64,000 nt of DNA from Microbacterium pumilum. Its GTDB lineage: Bacteria > Actinomycetota > Actinomycetes > Actinomycetales > Microbacteriaceae. Under the pieces are notes generated by a model. It was given only the letters and a program-made list of their open reading frames with translations. It was not told the origin of the DNA and did no database searches. Within the stretch, counting starts at the first letter, position 1. Every line of letters begins with the position of its first letter. Location: the NCBI RefSeq assembly GCF_039530225.1, contig NZ_BAAAOH010000001.1, positions 1,054,001 through 1,118,000 of the forward strand, in the 5' to 3' direction. A program made the translations under genes and the position numbers. Positions 42,175 to 50,954 of this stretch are shown here, piece by piece.

Positions 42175-43622
42175 CTCAGGAGCCCCCGGAGGACTCGGTT
42201 CCTCGTCGTGCCACCCGTGCGTTCGGGTGGAGTTTCGGGAACATGGTGGCGTCCCGCCTGGGGACCCTTGCCATCGGCATCGCCCTTGCCCGTGTACTCG
42301 GACCCGACCAGTTCGGCATCTTCGCGATCGCGACGCTCACCCTTCTCGCGATCCTGAGCTTCAACGAGCTGGGGGTGAGCCTCGCCATCATCCGCTGGAG
42401 GGACGATCCGGCGACGATTGCCCCGACCATCAACACCATCTCCGCGGTGAGCAGCCTGCTGCTCACGATCGTCGTGATCGTGGGCGCTCCCTGGATCTCG
42501 GAGACCCTCGGCGATGTTCGCGCAGCGCCCGTCGTCCAGGTTCTGGCTTTGTCGATTCTGATCAACGGCTTGGTCGCGACGTCGGCCGCGATCATGCAGC
42601 GAGAGTTCATGCAGAAGCAGCGAACGATCGCAGATCAGGTCAACACCTGGCTTGGCGCCGGGCTCTCGCTGCTGTTCGCGTTCCTCGGCTGGGGCGCGAT
42701 GAGTCTCGCGGTCGGTCGCCTGATCGCGAGCATCGTGTTCGCGATCATGCTGATCAAGTGGAGCCCCGTGCCCTATCGCTTCGGGTGGAAGCGCGACACC
42801 GCCGGTCGACTCCTGCGTTTCGGACTCCCGCTTGCAGCATCGAGCATCGTGGTGTTCGCGGCGGGTTATACCGACCAGCTCATAGTGGGTTCCACGCTCG
42901 GGGCAACGGCGCTCGGCTTCTATGTCCTCGCATACAACCTTGCAAGCTGGCCCGTTTCGATATTCTCTCTGCCTCTTCGTGCCGTCGCCCCCGCGGCCTT
43001 CTCGGCCCTCAAACATGATCCGGATCGGATGTCACGCAACTTCGCCCGGGTGCTCGCCATCCTGTCGAGCGTCGCGATCCCGGCATGCCTGGCGATAAGC
43101 GGCGCCGCCGAACCGGTCGTCGACGTCGTCTATGGGACGGAGTGGCTGCCTGCTGCGGACATCCTGCTGTGGCTGGCGGCGATGGCCGGCCTCCGGATAT
43201 GGTTCGAACTCGCGTACGACTACCTCGTGGTGCACGGCAAATCGGGCATCGTGCTGTTCATCCAGCTCGCCTCTTTCGGCATCTCGCTGCCACTGATGCT
43301 CTGGGCGGTCCAGGCTTTCGGCGCTCCAGGAGTCGCTGCGGCGCAGTTCGTCGTCGCTCTCGTTGCAGTGGTGCCGCTCTACCTGATCAGCCTGCACCGC
43401 ACCGGGATACGGGTTCACAAGATCGCAGGCGCAGTCGTGCTGCCTGTCATCGCGGGCCTGATGGTTTGGGTGGCGAGCTGGCTCATCGCGCAAGCGGTCG
43501 GCCTGCCGCTCGTGGCCGCGGCCCTCGCGGCGGGCGTCGCGACCGGTGTCATCGCGCTCCTTGCCTTCTGGCAGCGCGAGAACCTCAAACTGCTCCGCGC
43601 TGCGGCGACGGGAAAGGGATGA
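42171..43622 (+). CDS. Polysaccharide flippase (Wzx-like, MOP superfamily)
   Basis: 483 residues from GTG 42171 with a 4-nt overlap. About twelve to fourteen membrane helices, and an N-terminal FGWSFGNMVASRLGTLAIGI segment typical of lipopolysaccharide/teichuronic-acid exporters. It should flip undecaprenyl-linked repeat units to the outer face of the membrane. This gene and the separate polymerase and Wzz-like genes point to a Wzx/Wzy-type assembly route. Confidence 0.9.
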   Translation: MTQEPPEDSVPRRATRAFGWSFGNMVASRLGTLAIGIALARVLGPDQFGIFAIATLTLLAILSFNELGVSLAIIRWRDDPATIAPTINTISAVSSLLLTIVVIVGAPWISETLGDVRAAPVVQVLALSILINGLVATSAAIMQREFMQKQRTIADQVNTWLGAGLSLLFAFLGWGAMSLAVGRLIASIVFAIMLIKWSPVPYRFGWKRDTAGRLLRFGLPLAASSIVVFAAGYTDQLIVGSTLGATALGFYVLAYNLASWPVSIFSLPLRAVAPAAFSALKHDPDRMSRNFARVLAILSSVAIPACLAISGAAEPVVDVVYGTEWLPAADILLWLAAMAGLRIWFELAYDYLVVHGKSGIVLFIQLASFGISLPLMLWAVQAFGAPGVAAAQFVVALVAVVPLYLISLHRTGIRVHKIAGAVVLPVIAGLMVWVASWLIAQAVGLPLVAAALAAGVATGVIALLAFWQRENLKLLRAAATGKG

Positions 43623-43623
43623 C

Positions 43624-46020
43624 GTGAAGATCCTCGTCTACCCCCACGACCTCAAGATGGGCGGCAGCCAGACCAATGCGATCGAGCTCGCGGCGGCGGT
43701 GTCGAAGCTCGGTCATGAGTGCATCATCTTCGGCCGTCGAGGCACGCTCTGCGATCGCATCGACGAACTCGGCCTGACCTTCATCGAGTCGCCGGATCCC
43801 GGAAGGCGTCCGTCGCTGCGAATTGCGCGGGCGCTGCGGCAGGTCGCTGCGGAACACGAAATCGATGTGATCCACGGCTACGAGTGGCCGCCCGCGCTCG
43901 AGGCGGCGATGGCCACGGAACGCCTTCCGGATGTCGCCGCAGTCTGCACCGTGATGTCGATGGCCGTCGCGCCGTTCATCCCCAGTTGGATGCCGCTCAT
44001 CGTGGGAACACAGCAGATATCAGCAGTGGAGCAGTCCAAGGGAAGGCTGAACGTCACCCTGCTGGAGCCTCCCGTCGACCTCGAGCACAACGCGCCCATG
44101 GGGGAAGAGTCTGCGCAGGCGTTCCGGGCGCAGTGGGGGCTGGATGACCGGCCCCTGGTCGTGTGCGTGAGCAGGCTCGTGCCGGAGCTCAAGTCGGAGG
44201 GCATCCTCACCGCGATCGATGCGGCGGCAGAGCTCGCAGACACTCACCCTTTCCAGTTCGTGATCGTCGGCGACGGCAAGGCGCGGGATGCCATGCAGAA
44301 GGCCGCAGACCGATCCAACCGCGCGGTGGGCCGTCCCACCGTGGTGTTGACCGGTGAGCTGACCGACCCGCGGGCGGCCTACAACGCGGCCGATATCGTC
44401 CTGGGGATGGGCGGGTCCGCACTTCGATCGCTGGCGTTCGGCAAGCCGCTCGTCGTGCAGGGCGAGCACGGCTACTTCCGCACCCTGACGCCTGACACGG
44501 TCGACGAATTCCGGTGGCAAGGCTGGTACGGAGTCGGGCAGGGGTCGGCGCACGGCCCTGACGTCCTCCGTTCCGAACTGGTCGGTTTGCTCGCCGACCC
44601 GGCACGGCGTGCCGAGCTCGGCGCGTTCGGCCGAGCCGCGGTCGAGGAGTTCTCACTCGAACGGTCAGCGACGCGTCAGGTGACGATCTATCGCGATGCG
44701 GTGGCCGCGCGGGCAGAGCAGAAGAAGCGCGTTCTTGCCGCAGGCCGGTCTTTCCTGCAGCTCGCCAGGTACCACGTCGCGCAGCGGGTGGATCGCTGGC
44801 GCGGGCGCCAGCGTGCCGACGACTTCAACGTCGAACCCGTGGCAACGCAGAAACACGGCGCGCGCCCTGGCGAATCCCTCTCCACGCTGGCCGGTGGACC
44901 GATCCTCTATTTCCCGGGCGTCGGCTGGGACACTCTCGCCGGGACGGATCGTCAACTGGCAACCTCCCTGTCTGCAGACTCACAGATCGTGTGGGTCGAC
45001 ACACCGCATTCGATCCTTCGTCGTCGCGACCGGGTCATCCCACTGGTGAGCCATCCGCAGAAGAACGTGGTGCGGCTGCGTGCGCCGACGTTCTACGGTG
45101 TGCAGCGCCCATATTTTCGTGACGTCGCGAATCGCCGGCGCGCCGACGTGGCGAGACGCTACCTGAAGGAGCACGGGTTGAACCCGCGCGCCGTGATCGC
45201 TTCGACAACCGCGCCGATGCTCCACCTTGCTCGAGACATCCCGGGTGTGCACGTGTACTACGCAACCGATGACTTCGTCGAAGCGGCCGCCCTCTGGGGC
45301 GTGAGCAAGCGATACCTCGGATCGTCACGCGAGGCCAACCTCTCGGCCGCCGACCTGGTCCTCGCGGTGACGCCTGAGCTCGCTCGACACCTCCAGCGCG
45401 GACCCACGTCTCCGCGCTGGCTGCCGAACGGTGCGGATCTCGGACGATTCCGCGAACTCGAGGACACCACACCTCCGGGCATCGCCCTGCAGCGTCCCAT
45501 CGTCGGCGTGATCGGCCAGTTCAACTCGCGCACCGACATCAGTTTTCTCGAGGCCGTGCAATCCGCCGGGATCAGTCTGCTCCTCGTCGGACCCAGGTGG
45601 TTCGTCTCCGCCGGCGAGAACGAGGCCTTCGACCGCCTTACCGCGATGCCGGGTGTCCAATGGATCGATGCCCTGCCTCGAGACGCGCTTGCGCCCTATC
45701 TCGCGACACTCGACGCCGGACTCACGCCGTATCGGGATTCCATGTTCAATCGCCGCAGCTATCCGCTGAAGACCCTGGAGTACCTCGCCTCCGGTGTGCC
45801 CGTCGTCATGACCGACGTGGCATCGCGCGCAGGTCTCGACCCGGCATTCGTGGCCACGGCCACAACGACGACCGAGTTCGTCGAGCGAGTCGCCGCCGCC
45901 GCGGCATCCACACCCTCTCGCGCCGCCATTCGGCACTCGGTTGCGTCAGATGGCTGGGACTCGCGGGCGGCGCAGCTGACGGAGTGGCTGAACGAAGAGG
46001 CGCGCGATGAGCGGTCGTAG
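43624..46020 (+). CDS. Tandem two-domain glycosyltransferase
   Basis: 798 residues from GTG 43624, one base after the flippase stop, with AAAGGGA as ribosome binding site; the open frame to 43546 is within the flippase. The first ~385 residues are a GT-B fold of the GT4 type (GGSQTNAIELA near the N-terminus, VSRLVPELKSEGIL, and a C-terminal nucleotide-sugar region). After a short linker (~400-415) comes a second GT-B glycosyltransferase (about 420-798; VYYATDDFVEAA, WLPNGADLGRF, PLKTLEYLASGVPVV). One chain probably adds two consecutive sugars. The following gap is 126 bp. Confidence 0.9.
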   Translation: MKILVYPHDLKMGGSQTNAIELAAAVSKLGHECIIFGRRGTLCDRIDELGLTFIESPDPGRRPSLRIARALRQVAAEHEIDVIHGYEWPPALEAAMATERLPDVAAVCTVMSMAVAPFIPSWMPLIVGTQQISAVEQSKGRLNVTLLEPPVDLEHNAPMGEESAQAFRAQWGLDDRPLVVCVSRLVPELKSEGILTAIDAAAELADTHPFQFVIVGDGKARDAMQKAADRSNRAVGRPTVVLTGELTDPRAAYNAADIVLGMGGSALRSLAFGKPLVVQGEHGYFRTLTPDTVDEFRWQGWYGVGQGSAHGPDVLRSELVGLLADPARRAELGAFGRAAVEEFSLERSATRQVTIYRDAVAARAEQKKRVLAAGRSFLQLARYHVAQRVDRWRGRQRADDFNVEPVATQKHGARPGESLSTLAGGPILYFPGVGWDTLAGTDRQLATSLSADSQIVWVDTPHSILRRRDRVIPLVSHPQKNVVRLRAPTFYGVQRPYFRDVANRRRADVARRYLKEHGLNPRAVIASTTAPMLHLARDIPGVHVYYATDDFVEAAALWGVSKRYLGSSREANLSAADLVLAVTPELARHLQRGPTSPRWLPNGADLGRFRELEDTTPPGIALQRPIVGVIGQFNSRTDISFLEAVQSAGISLLLVGPRWFVSAGENEAFDRLTAMPGVQWIDALPRDALAPYLATLDAGLTPYRDSMFNRRSYPLKTLEYLASGVPVVMTDVASRAGLDPAFVATATTTTEFVERVAAAAASTPSRAAIRHSVASDGWDSRAAQLTEWLNEEARDERS

Positions 46021-46146
46021 CCATCTTCGCGAGCCGGCCGCGCCGACGAACGGTTCCTCGCATGCCACCCGCACAGATCGGCGCCGGTACGTTGATGTGA
46101 ATGGGATCGATCACGAGGGCGACCGTTCCCTAGAGAGGTGTGCAGC
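46021..46146. promoter_or_regulatory. Gap before the ligase/decarboxylase/ACP cassette
   Basis: This is the first break longer than a few bases since 37247, so the cassette may have its own promoter. GAGAGG (46133-46138) is the ribosome binding site for GTG 46147. No convincing -35/-10 pair was found. Confidence 0.3.
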
Positions 46147-47709
46147 GTGATACGGACCGCGATCCACCACCTGCTGGCTGGTGCCGCCGAGACCACGCCC
46201 GACGCGCCCGCGTTGACGTATGCCGGTGAGACATACAGCTATGACGCGATCTGGGCGTCCGCCCTCGCGCTGGCAGCACAACTCGAGTCCACGGGGGCCC
46301 GTCGTGGCGACCGTGTCGCCATTTACATGGAGAAGCGGCCCGAGACGGTTACGGCGATCTTCGCGGCGTCGGCCGCGGGCGGGATCTTCGTCCCGATCAA
46401 CCACGTGCTGAAGCCCATCCAAGTCGCCCACATCCTGGAGGACAGCGGCGCACGGGTTCTGGTGACGACAAGCGATCGACTGACACAACTGGCGTCGGTG
46501 CTGCCGGAGACTCTCGTGGAGGACATCATCGTGGTGGGCGGCAAGCCGGCGTCCGCTCCCGAAGGTCGCAGGTTGCACGAGTGGGCCTCGACTGCAGAGA
46601 CGGGGGATGGGTACGCGCCATCACCCGTGATCGACTTGGATCCTGCGGCAATCCTCTACACCTCGGGCAGCACCGGGAGGCCGAAGGGCGTTGTCCTCAG
46701 TCACCGCAATCTCATCGTCGGCGCGGAAAGCGTCAGCACGTATCTCCAGAACACCGCGGACGACGTCATCCTCAGCGCATTGCCGCTCAGCTTCGACGCC
46801 GGGCTCAGCCAGGTGACCACGGCCTTCGCGGTCGGGGCGCACTGCATCCTCCTCAATTACCTGCTGCCTCGCGAGGTCCCGAAGCTCTGCGCACGGTACG
46901 GAGTGACCGGCCTCACGGGCGTTCCGCCGCTCTGGCTGCAGATCGCTGACGTACCCTGGCCCGAAGAGGCCGCCGCACGGCTGCGCTATTTCGCGAACAC
47001 CGGTGGACGGATGCCGCGAACCACGCTCGAAAAGCTTCGCTCGATCTTCACGAATGCCGCTCCCTACCTGATGTACGGGCTCACCGAAGCCTTCCGCTCC
47101 ACCTATCTCGATCCGGCTGAAGTCGACCGACGACCGGACTCGATCGGCAAGGCGATCCCGAACGCTGAGATCCTCGTTCTCCGCCCCGATGGCTCGCGCT
47201 GCGCGCCCGGTGAAGAAGGAGAGCTGGTGCACAGGGGAGCGCTGGTCGCGCTCGGCTACTGGAATGATCCGGTGAGAACTGCTGAGCGCTACCGGCTCGT
47301 TCATCATCCCGATCAGGAATGGCGTGCGCCGGAGTGGGCGGTGTGGTCGGGCGATACGGTTGTATCGGATGATGACGGCTACCTCTATTTCGTTGGGCGA
47401 ACCGACGACATGATCAAGACTTCCGGCTATCGGGTCAGCCCCACCGAGATCGAAGAAGCGGCCTACGGAACGGGCATGGTGCGCGACGCCGTAGCGATGG
47501 GCATCGAGGACGCTGGACTCGGGCACAGGATCGTCCTGGTCGCCACCCCGACCGCACCCGAGCTGGATGTGGCGGCGCTCACCACCGCGCTGCGCCAGGC
47601 GCTGCCGCTGTACATGGTCCCTTCGCGCATTGAATCGAGGCATGAGCTGCCTCGATCGCCCAATGGAAAATTCGACCGCACGTTGATCAAAGCCGAGGTG
47701 TCCGGATGA
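46147..47709 (+). CDS. AMP-forming acyl/aminoacyl ligase, exosortase-A-associated type
   Basis: 520 residues from GTG 46147 (GAGAGG at 8-nt spacing), preferred to GTG 46138. ANL-family core motifs: ILYTSGSTGRPKGVVLSH (A3), LMYGLTEAF (A5), GYLYFVGRTDDMIKTSGYR (A7/A8) and the catalytic Lys in SPNGKFDRTL (A10). It adenylates a carboxylic acid and transfers it to a thiol. The gene order with a PLP decarboxylase and a stand-alone acyl carrier protein resembles the exosortase-A-associated set of Gram-negative polysaccharide loci, and also VinN-VinL-VinO of vicenistatin biosynthesis, which load and decarboxylate an amino acid on a carrier protein. Substrate unknown. Confidence 0.9.
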   Translation: MIRTAIHHLLAGAAETTPDAPALTYAGETYSYDAIWASALALAAQLESTGARRGDRVAIYMEKRPETVTAIFAASAAGGIFVPINHVLKPIQVAHILEDSGARVLVTTSDRLTQLASVLPETLVEDIIVVGGKPASAPEGRRLHEWASTAETGDGYAPSPVIDLDPAAILYTSGSTGRPKGVVLSHRNLIVGAESVSTYLQNTADDVILSALPLSFDAGLSQVTTAFAVGAHCILLNYLLPREVPKLCARYGVTGLTGVPPLWLQIADVPWPEEAAARLRYFANTGGRMPRTTLEKLRSIFTNAAPYLMYGLTEAFRSTYLDPAEVDRRPDSIGKAIPNAEILVLRPDGSRCAPGEEGELVHRGALVALGYWNDPVRTAERYRLVHHPDQEWRAPEWAVWSGDTVVSDDDGYLYFVGRTDDMIKTSGYRVSPTEIEEAAYGTGMVRDAVAMGIEDAGLGHRIVLVATPTAPELDVAALTTALRQALPLYMVPSRIESRHELPRSPNGKFDRTLIKAEVSG

Positions 47710-48932
47710 AGCCCGAGGAACACATCGCCCCGTTCGGCACGATCGACGGTGAACTCGCCGTCGGTGGCATGCCGCTGAGTCGCCTCGCTGCTCGGGTCGG
47801 ATCCACGCCCTTCTTCGCATACGACCGCGGCCTCCTCGACGCGCGGATCGAGAAGCTTCGGGCTGTGCTCCCCGCGCGCGTCGAGCTGAGCTTCGCGATG
47901 AAGGCGAACCCGATGCCGGCGATCGTTCAGCACCTCGCGCAGAGGGTCGATCGGATCGATGTCGCCTCGTCGCTTGAGATGCAGGCCGCGCTGGATTCCA
48001 CGATCCGCCCAGACCGAGTCAGCTTCGCCGGACCCGGCAAGGTTCCGGCAGAGATCCGTCAGGCCGTCGCCGCCGGGATCATCGTCGAAGCCGAATCCAA
48101 GACGGAACTGGATCGATTGGTCGCCGCCGGCGAGGATCTCGGCGTCACGCCCACGGTGGCGATCCGGGTAAATCCGGACTTCGCCGTCAAAGGATCGGGA
48201 ATGCGGATGGGCGGCGGCCCGCAGCAGTTCGGCATCGATTCCGAAGCAGTGCCCGACCTTCTCGGCGAATACGCCTCCGCCGGCTTGGACATCATCGGAT
48301 TCCACGTCTTCGCAGGCTCTCAGAACCTCAATGCCGGGCTCATCTCCGAGGCGCAGCGCCGTACCGTGGATCTTGTGAGCGTGCTTGCTGATCGTCTGCC
48401 CGCACCGCTTCGCTACCTCAACCTCGGCGGCGGCTTCGGCATCCCCTATACAGACCGGGATCAGCCGCTCGACCTTGATGGCGTCGCGGCGGATCTGCAC
48501 GATCTCGTGGACGGGCCGATCGCCTCCCGCTTCCCTGACGCGAGTCCTGTGATCGAACTCGGTCGCTACATCGTCGGCGAGTGCGGCATCTATGTCACAC
48601 GGGTCGTCGATCGGAAGGTCTCGCGCGGCAAGACCTACCTCGTCGTCGACGGGGGGATGCATCATCAGCTCGCGGCATCGGGGAACTTCGGTCAGGCGAT
48701 CCGCCGGAACTATCCGCTCGTCGTGGGGAACCGAGTCGAGGAGGTTTCCGAACACGGCGTGAACGTCGTCGGCTGCCTCTGCACCCCGCTCGATCTGCTC
48801 GGTGACGACGTCGAGCTGCCGCCTGCGGAGATCGACGACCTCATCGTCATCTTCCAGGCAGGGGCCTACGGCCTCACGGCAAGTCCGACAGCTTTTCTCG
48901 GACACCCCGCGCCCGCCGAGGTCCTCGTCTGA
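47706..48932 (+). CDS. PLP-dependent decarboxylase (fold type III; DAP/ornithine decarboxylase-like), exosortase-A-associated type
   Basis: 408 residues; ATGA overlaps the ligase stop. Schiff-base Lys66 in SFAMKANPMP, the PLP-phosphate loop GGGFGIPY, GRYIVGECGIYV, and a C-terminal GCLCTPLDLLG with the Cys contributed to the partner's active site in this fold. The final GAYGLTASPTAFLGHP is characteristic of the polysaccharide-associated branch. If it acts on an aminoacyl-ACP as VinO does, aspartate would give beta-alanyl-ACP; this is inference. A free amino acid substrate is the alternative. Confidence 0.9.
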   Translation: MKPEEHIAPFGTIDGELAVGGMPLSRLAARVGSTPFFAYDRGLLDARIEKLRAVLPARVELSFAMKANPMPAIVQHLAQRVDRIDVASSLEMQAALDSTIRPDRVSFAGPGKVPAEIRQAVAAGIIVEAESKTELDRLVAAGEDLGVTPTVAIRVNPDFAVKGSGMRMGGGPQQFGIDSEAVPDLLGEYASAGLDIIGFHVFAGSQNLNAGLISEAQRRTVDLVSVLADRLPAPLRYLNLGGGFGIPYTDRDQPLDLDGVAADLHDLVDGPIASRFPDASPVIELGRYIVGECGIYVTRVVDRKVSRGKTYLVVDGGMHHQLAASGNFGQAIRRNYPLVVGNRVEEVSEHGVNVVGCLCTPLDLLGDDVELPPAEIDDLIVIFQAGAYGLTASPTAFLGHPAPAEVLV

Positions 48933-48974
48933 TCACAGACATCCTCGTTTCGACATAGACATCAAGGAGCACGA

Positions 48975-49232
48975 ATGACTGGCACCATCGACAACGTCCG
49001 CGCAGTACTCATCGAGACGCTCGAACTTCAGCAGGCGCCCGACGAGCTGGCCGCCGACACCGCCCTCTTCGGCGCGCTGCCCGAACTCGACTCTTTCGGG
49101 GTCGTCGCCCTCGTGGGCGCGTTGGAGGACCGCTTCGACATCACGATCGACGACGACGAATTCGGCGCGGATCTCTTCGAGACCGTCGGGTCCCTCACCG
49201 AGTTCGTCGACGCGAAGCTCGCGTCAGCCTGA
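48975..49232 (+). CDS. Acyl carrier protein
   Basis: 85 residues, acidic and helical, with the phosphopantetheine attachment Ser40 in ELDSFGVVAL (Phe where most have Leu or Met). AAGGAG about 8 nt before ATG 48975 is a strong ribosome binding site, expected for a highly produced carrier. It lies 42 bp after the decarboxylase and 3 bp before the amide-synthetase-like gene, so it should hold the intermediate passed between those enzymes. Confidence 0.93.
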   Translation: MTGTIDNVRAVLIETLELQQAPDELAADTALFGALPELDSFGVVALVGALEDRFDITIDDDEFGADLFETVGSLTEFVDAKLASA

Positions 49233-49235
49233 CCC

Positions 49236-50954
49236 ATGTTCCACCCCGCGGCACTTCCTGGCTTTCTCGCGACGGGCGGAGCACCCGCACGCGCGGTGGA
49301 GGACTCCACCTCGGTGAGTCGAACGCAGTGCGGGCCGATCGATGTCTGGCGCTGGGGTCTGGAGTCCACCCCGGGCGATCACGTCGCATTCGCGGTGTCC
49401 AGGGTGGTGCGCGATACCCACGGGGCGGTGTCGCAGGCTCGCGTCGCCGAATCGATGCGGACAGACCCGAAGGCCCTCACGAGGCTGCTGCCGCCCTTCG
49501 GCGCGGCGGCAGGAGACGAGACGGGCGCCTGGATGGTCGCCGATTCGATGGGGTTTCAGCAACTGTTCCACACCGACGCTGGTTCGAACTCTGCCGGAGT
49601 CATGTCGAGTTCCGCACTGGCGGCGGCATGGACGGTGCAGGCGGATCTCGACCGCGAGCGTGTCGGAATCCAGTCACTGCTGGGGTGGCAGCTCGGTCAG
49701 GGCACCCTCTTCGCCGGGATCCGGAAGCTGAGTCCGGGCGCCGTGGCGCGCATCGACGAGCGCGGCGTACAGATCACCGACGCCGACATCCCTCAGCTTC
49801 CGCGACTGGAGTTGGCCGAGGCGGTCACGGCTGCGGCAGAACTTCTGCGAACCTCCCTGAATGCGCTTCTCGACGACCACCCCGACGCGGTCCTGCAACT
49901 GACCGGTGGAATGGACTCGCGATTGCTCCTGAGCGCGATCCCCGAGAAGCGTCGCCGCGGACTTCGTGCCATGACACTCGAGGTTCCCGGCAAGGGTGAT
50001 GTCGCGATCGCGAGTGCGATTTCAGAACGGTACGGCATTCGCCACGACGTGCACGGGCTGACGGATGTCGGCGACATCGACCCCGCTGAGGCATGGGATC
50101 TGTGCGTCGCCGACGCCGTCAGGCTCGACGGGATGTCCGACCCTGTGGCTCTCGCCGCGCAGCGGATCGGCGAGCGAGCCTTCGACCAGGGAGTCCGCAT
50201 ATCCGGACTCGGCGGCGAGATCGCCCGCGGCTTCTACTACGTCGGACGGATCCAGGATCGGCCTTACACCCGAAAGGACGCCGAGCAGCTCGCCTCCTGG
50301 CGCATGTTCGTGAACGAGGCCGTCGAGCCAGGTCTGCTTGACCTGGAGTTTGCCGCGTGGGCACGCAAGGCCGCGACCGACCGGGTCTATCAGGCGTTGC
50401 GAGCCGGCGGCGACGAATGGTTCCGCGCTGCGGACGAACTCTACGTGAGGCACCGCATGCAGCGCTGGGCCGGGGCGACCGACATAGCGGTGGCGGATCA
50501 GCGAACCGTCGTGAACCCGATGCTCGACCCGGGCTTCCTCGACATCGCGTCCCAGCTGACGCCGCAAGACAAGGCGGGATCACGTTTTCTCGGCGCGCTC
50601 CAGATGGCGCTCGATCCCGAACTCGGGCAGCGACCACTCGATGGACGCCCTGCACCGTCTGCATACGCCACGCCTTCGCGCTGGCAGCCGGCCGTCGACG
50701 TTGTGACGACCGGACGACGGCTCAGCCGCAAGGCGGTGCAGCGACTCCAGCGGGGCAATCGTCCCCCCGCCGGCGGCACGGTGATGGCCGCCAAGGTCGT
50801 AGAACACTGGCGACGGCAACCCGACACGCTGCGCCCGCTCGGCAGGCTGGACTTCGTCCGTGACGAATGGCTTGAGGACGTGCTGTCAGGGAGGGTCGAA
50901 CCCCGCCCGAGCTCCGTCGCCTTCGTCACGAACTTGGTGGTCGCGACCTCGTAG
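49236..50954 (+). CDS. Asparagine-synthetase-like ATP-dependent amide ligase lacking the glutaminase Cys
   Basis: 572 residues. The synthetase domain starts near residue 195 and has the PP-loop LTGGMDS (222-228) and the GLGGEIARGFYY motif. The N-terminal domain still has the outline of a class II glutaminase fold (ADSMGFQQLFH), but the protein begins MFHPAALP with no Cys at position 2, so it cannot hydrolyse glutamine. As with beta-lactam synthetases, it may use an amine other than ammonia to form an amide after adenylating a carboxylate. Placed 3 nt after the ACP gene, it is the likely last step of the cassette. Its 3' end overlaps the convergent glycosyltransferase by 29 nt. Confidence 0.87.
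   Translation: MFHPAALPGFLATGGAPARAVEDSTSVSRTQCGPIDVWRWGLESTPGDHVAFAVSRVVRDTHGAVSQARVAESMRTDPKALTRLLPPFGAAAGDETGAWMVADSMGFQQLFHTDAGSNSAGVMSSSALAAAWTVQADLDRERVGIQSLLGWQLGQGTLFAGIRKLSPGAVARIDERGVQITDADIPQLPRLELAEAVTAAAELLRTSLNALLDDHPDAVLQLTGGMDSRLLLSAIPEKRRRGLRAMTLEVPGKGDVAIASAISERYGIRHDVHGLTDVGDIDPAEAWDLCVADAVRLDGMSDPVALAAQRIGERAFDQGVRISGLGGEIARGFYYVGRIQDRPYTRKDAEQLASWRMFVNEAVEPGLLDLEFAAWARKAATDRVYQALRAGGDEWFRAADELYVRHRMQRWAGATDIAVADQRTVVNPMLDPGFLDIASQLTPQDKAGSRFLGALQMALDPELGQRPLDGRPAPSAYATPSRWQPAVDVVTTGRRLSRKAVQRLQRGNRPPAGGTVMAAKVVEHWRRQPDTLRPLGRLDFVRDEWLEDVLSGRVEPRPSSVAFVTNLVVATS

Noticed and set aside
46147..49232. A complete exosortase/PEP-CTERM system
   Set aside because: Ligase and decarboxylase resemble the associated families, but no exosortase membrane protein or PEP-CTERM-like tail is visible in the window.
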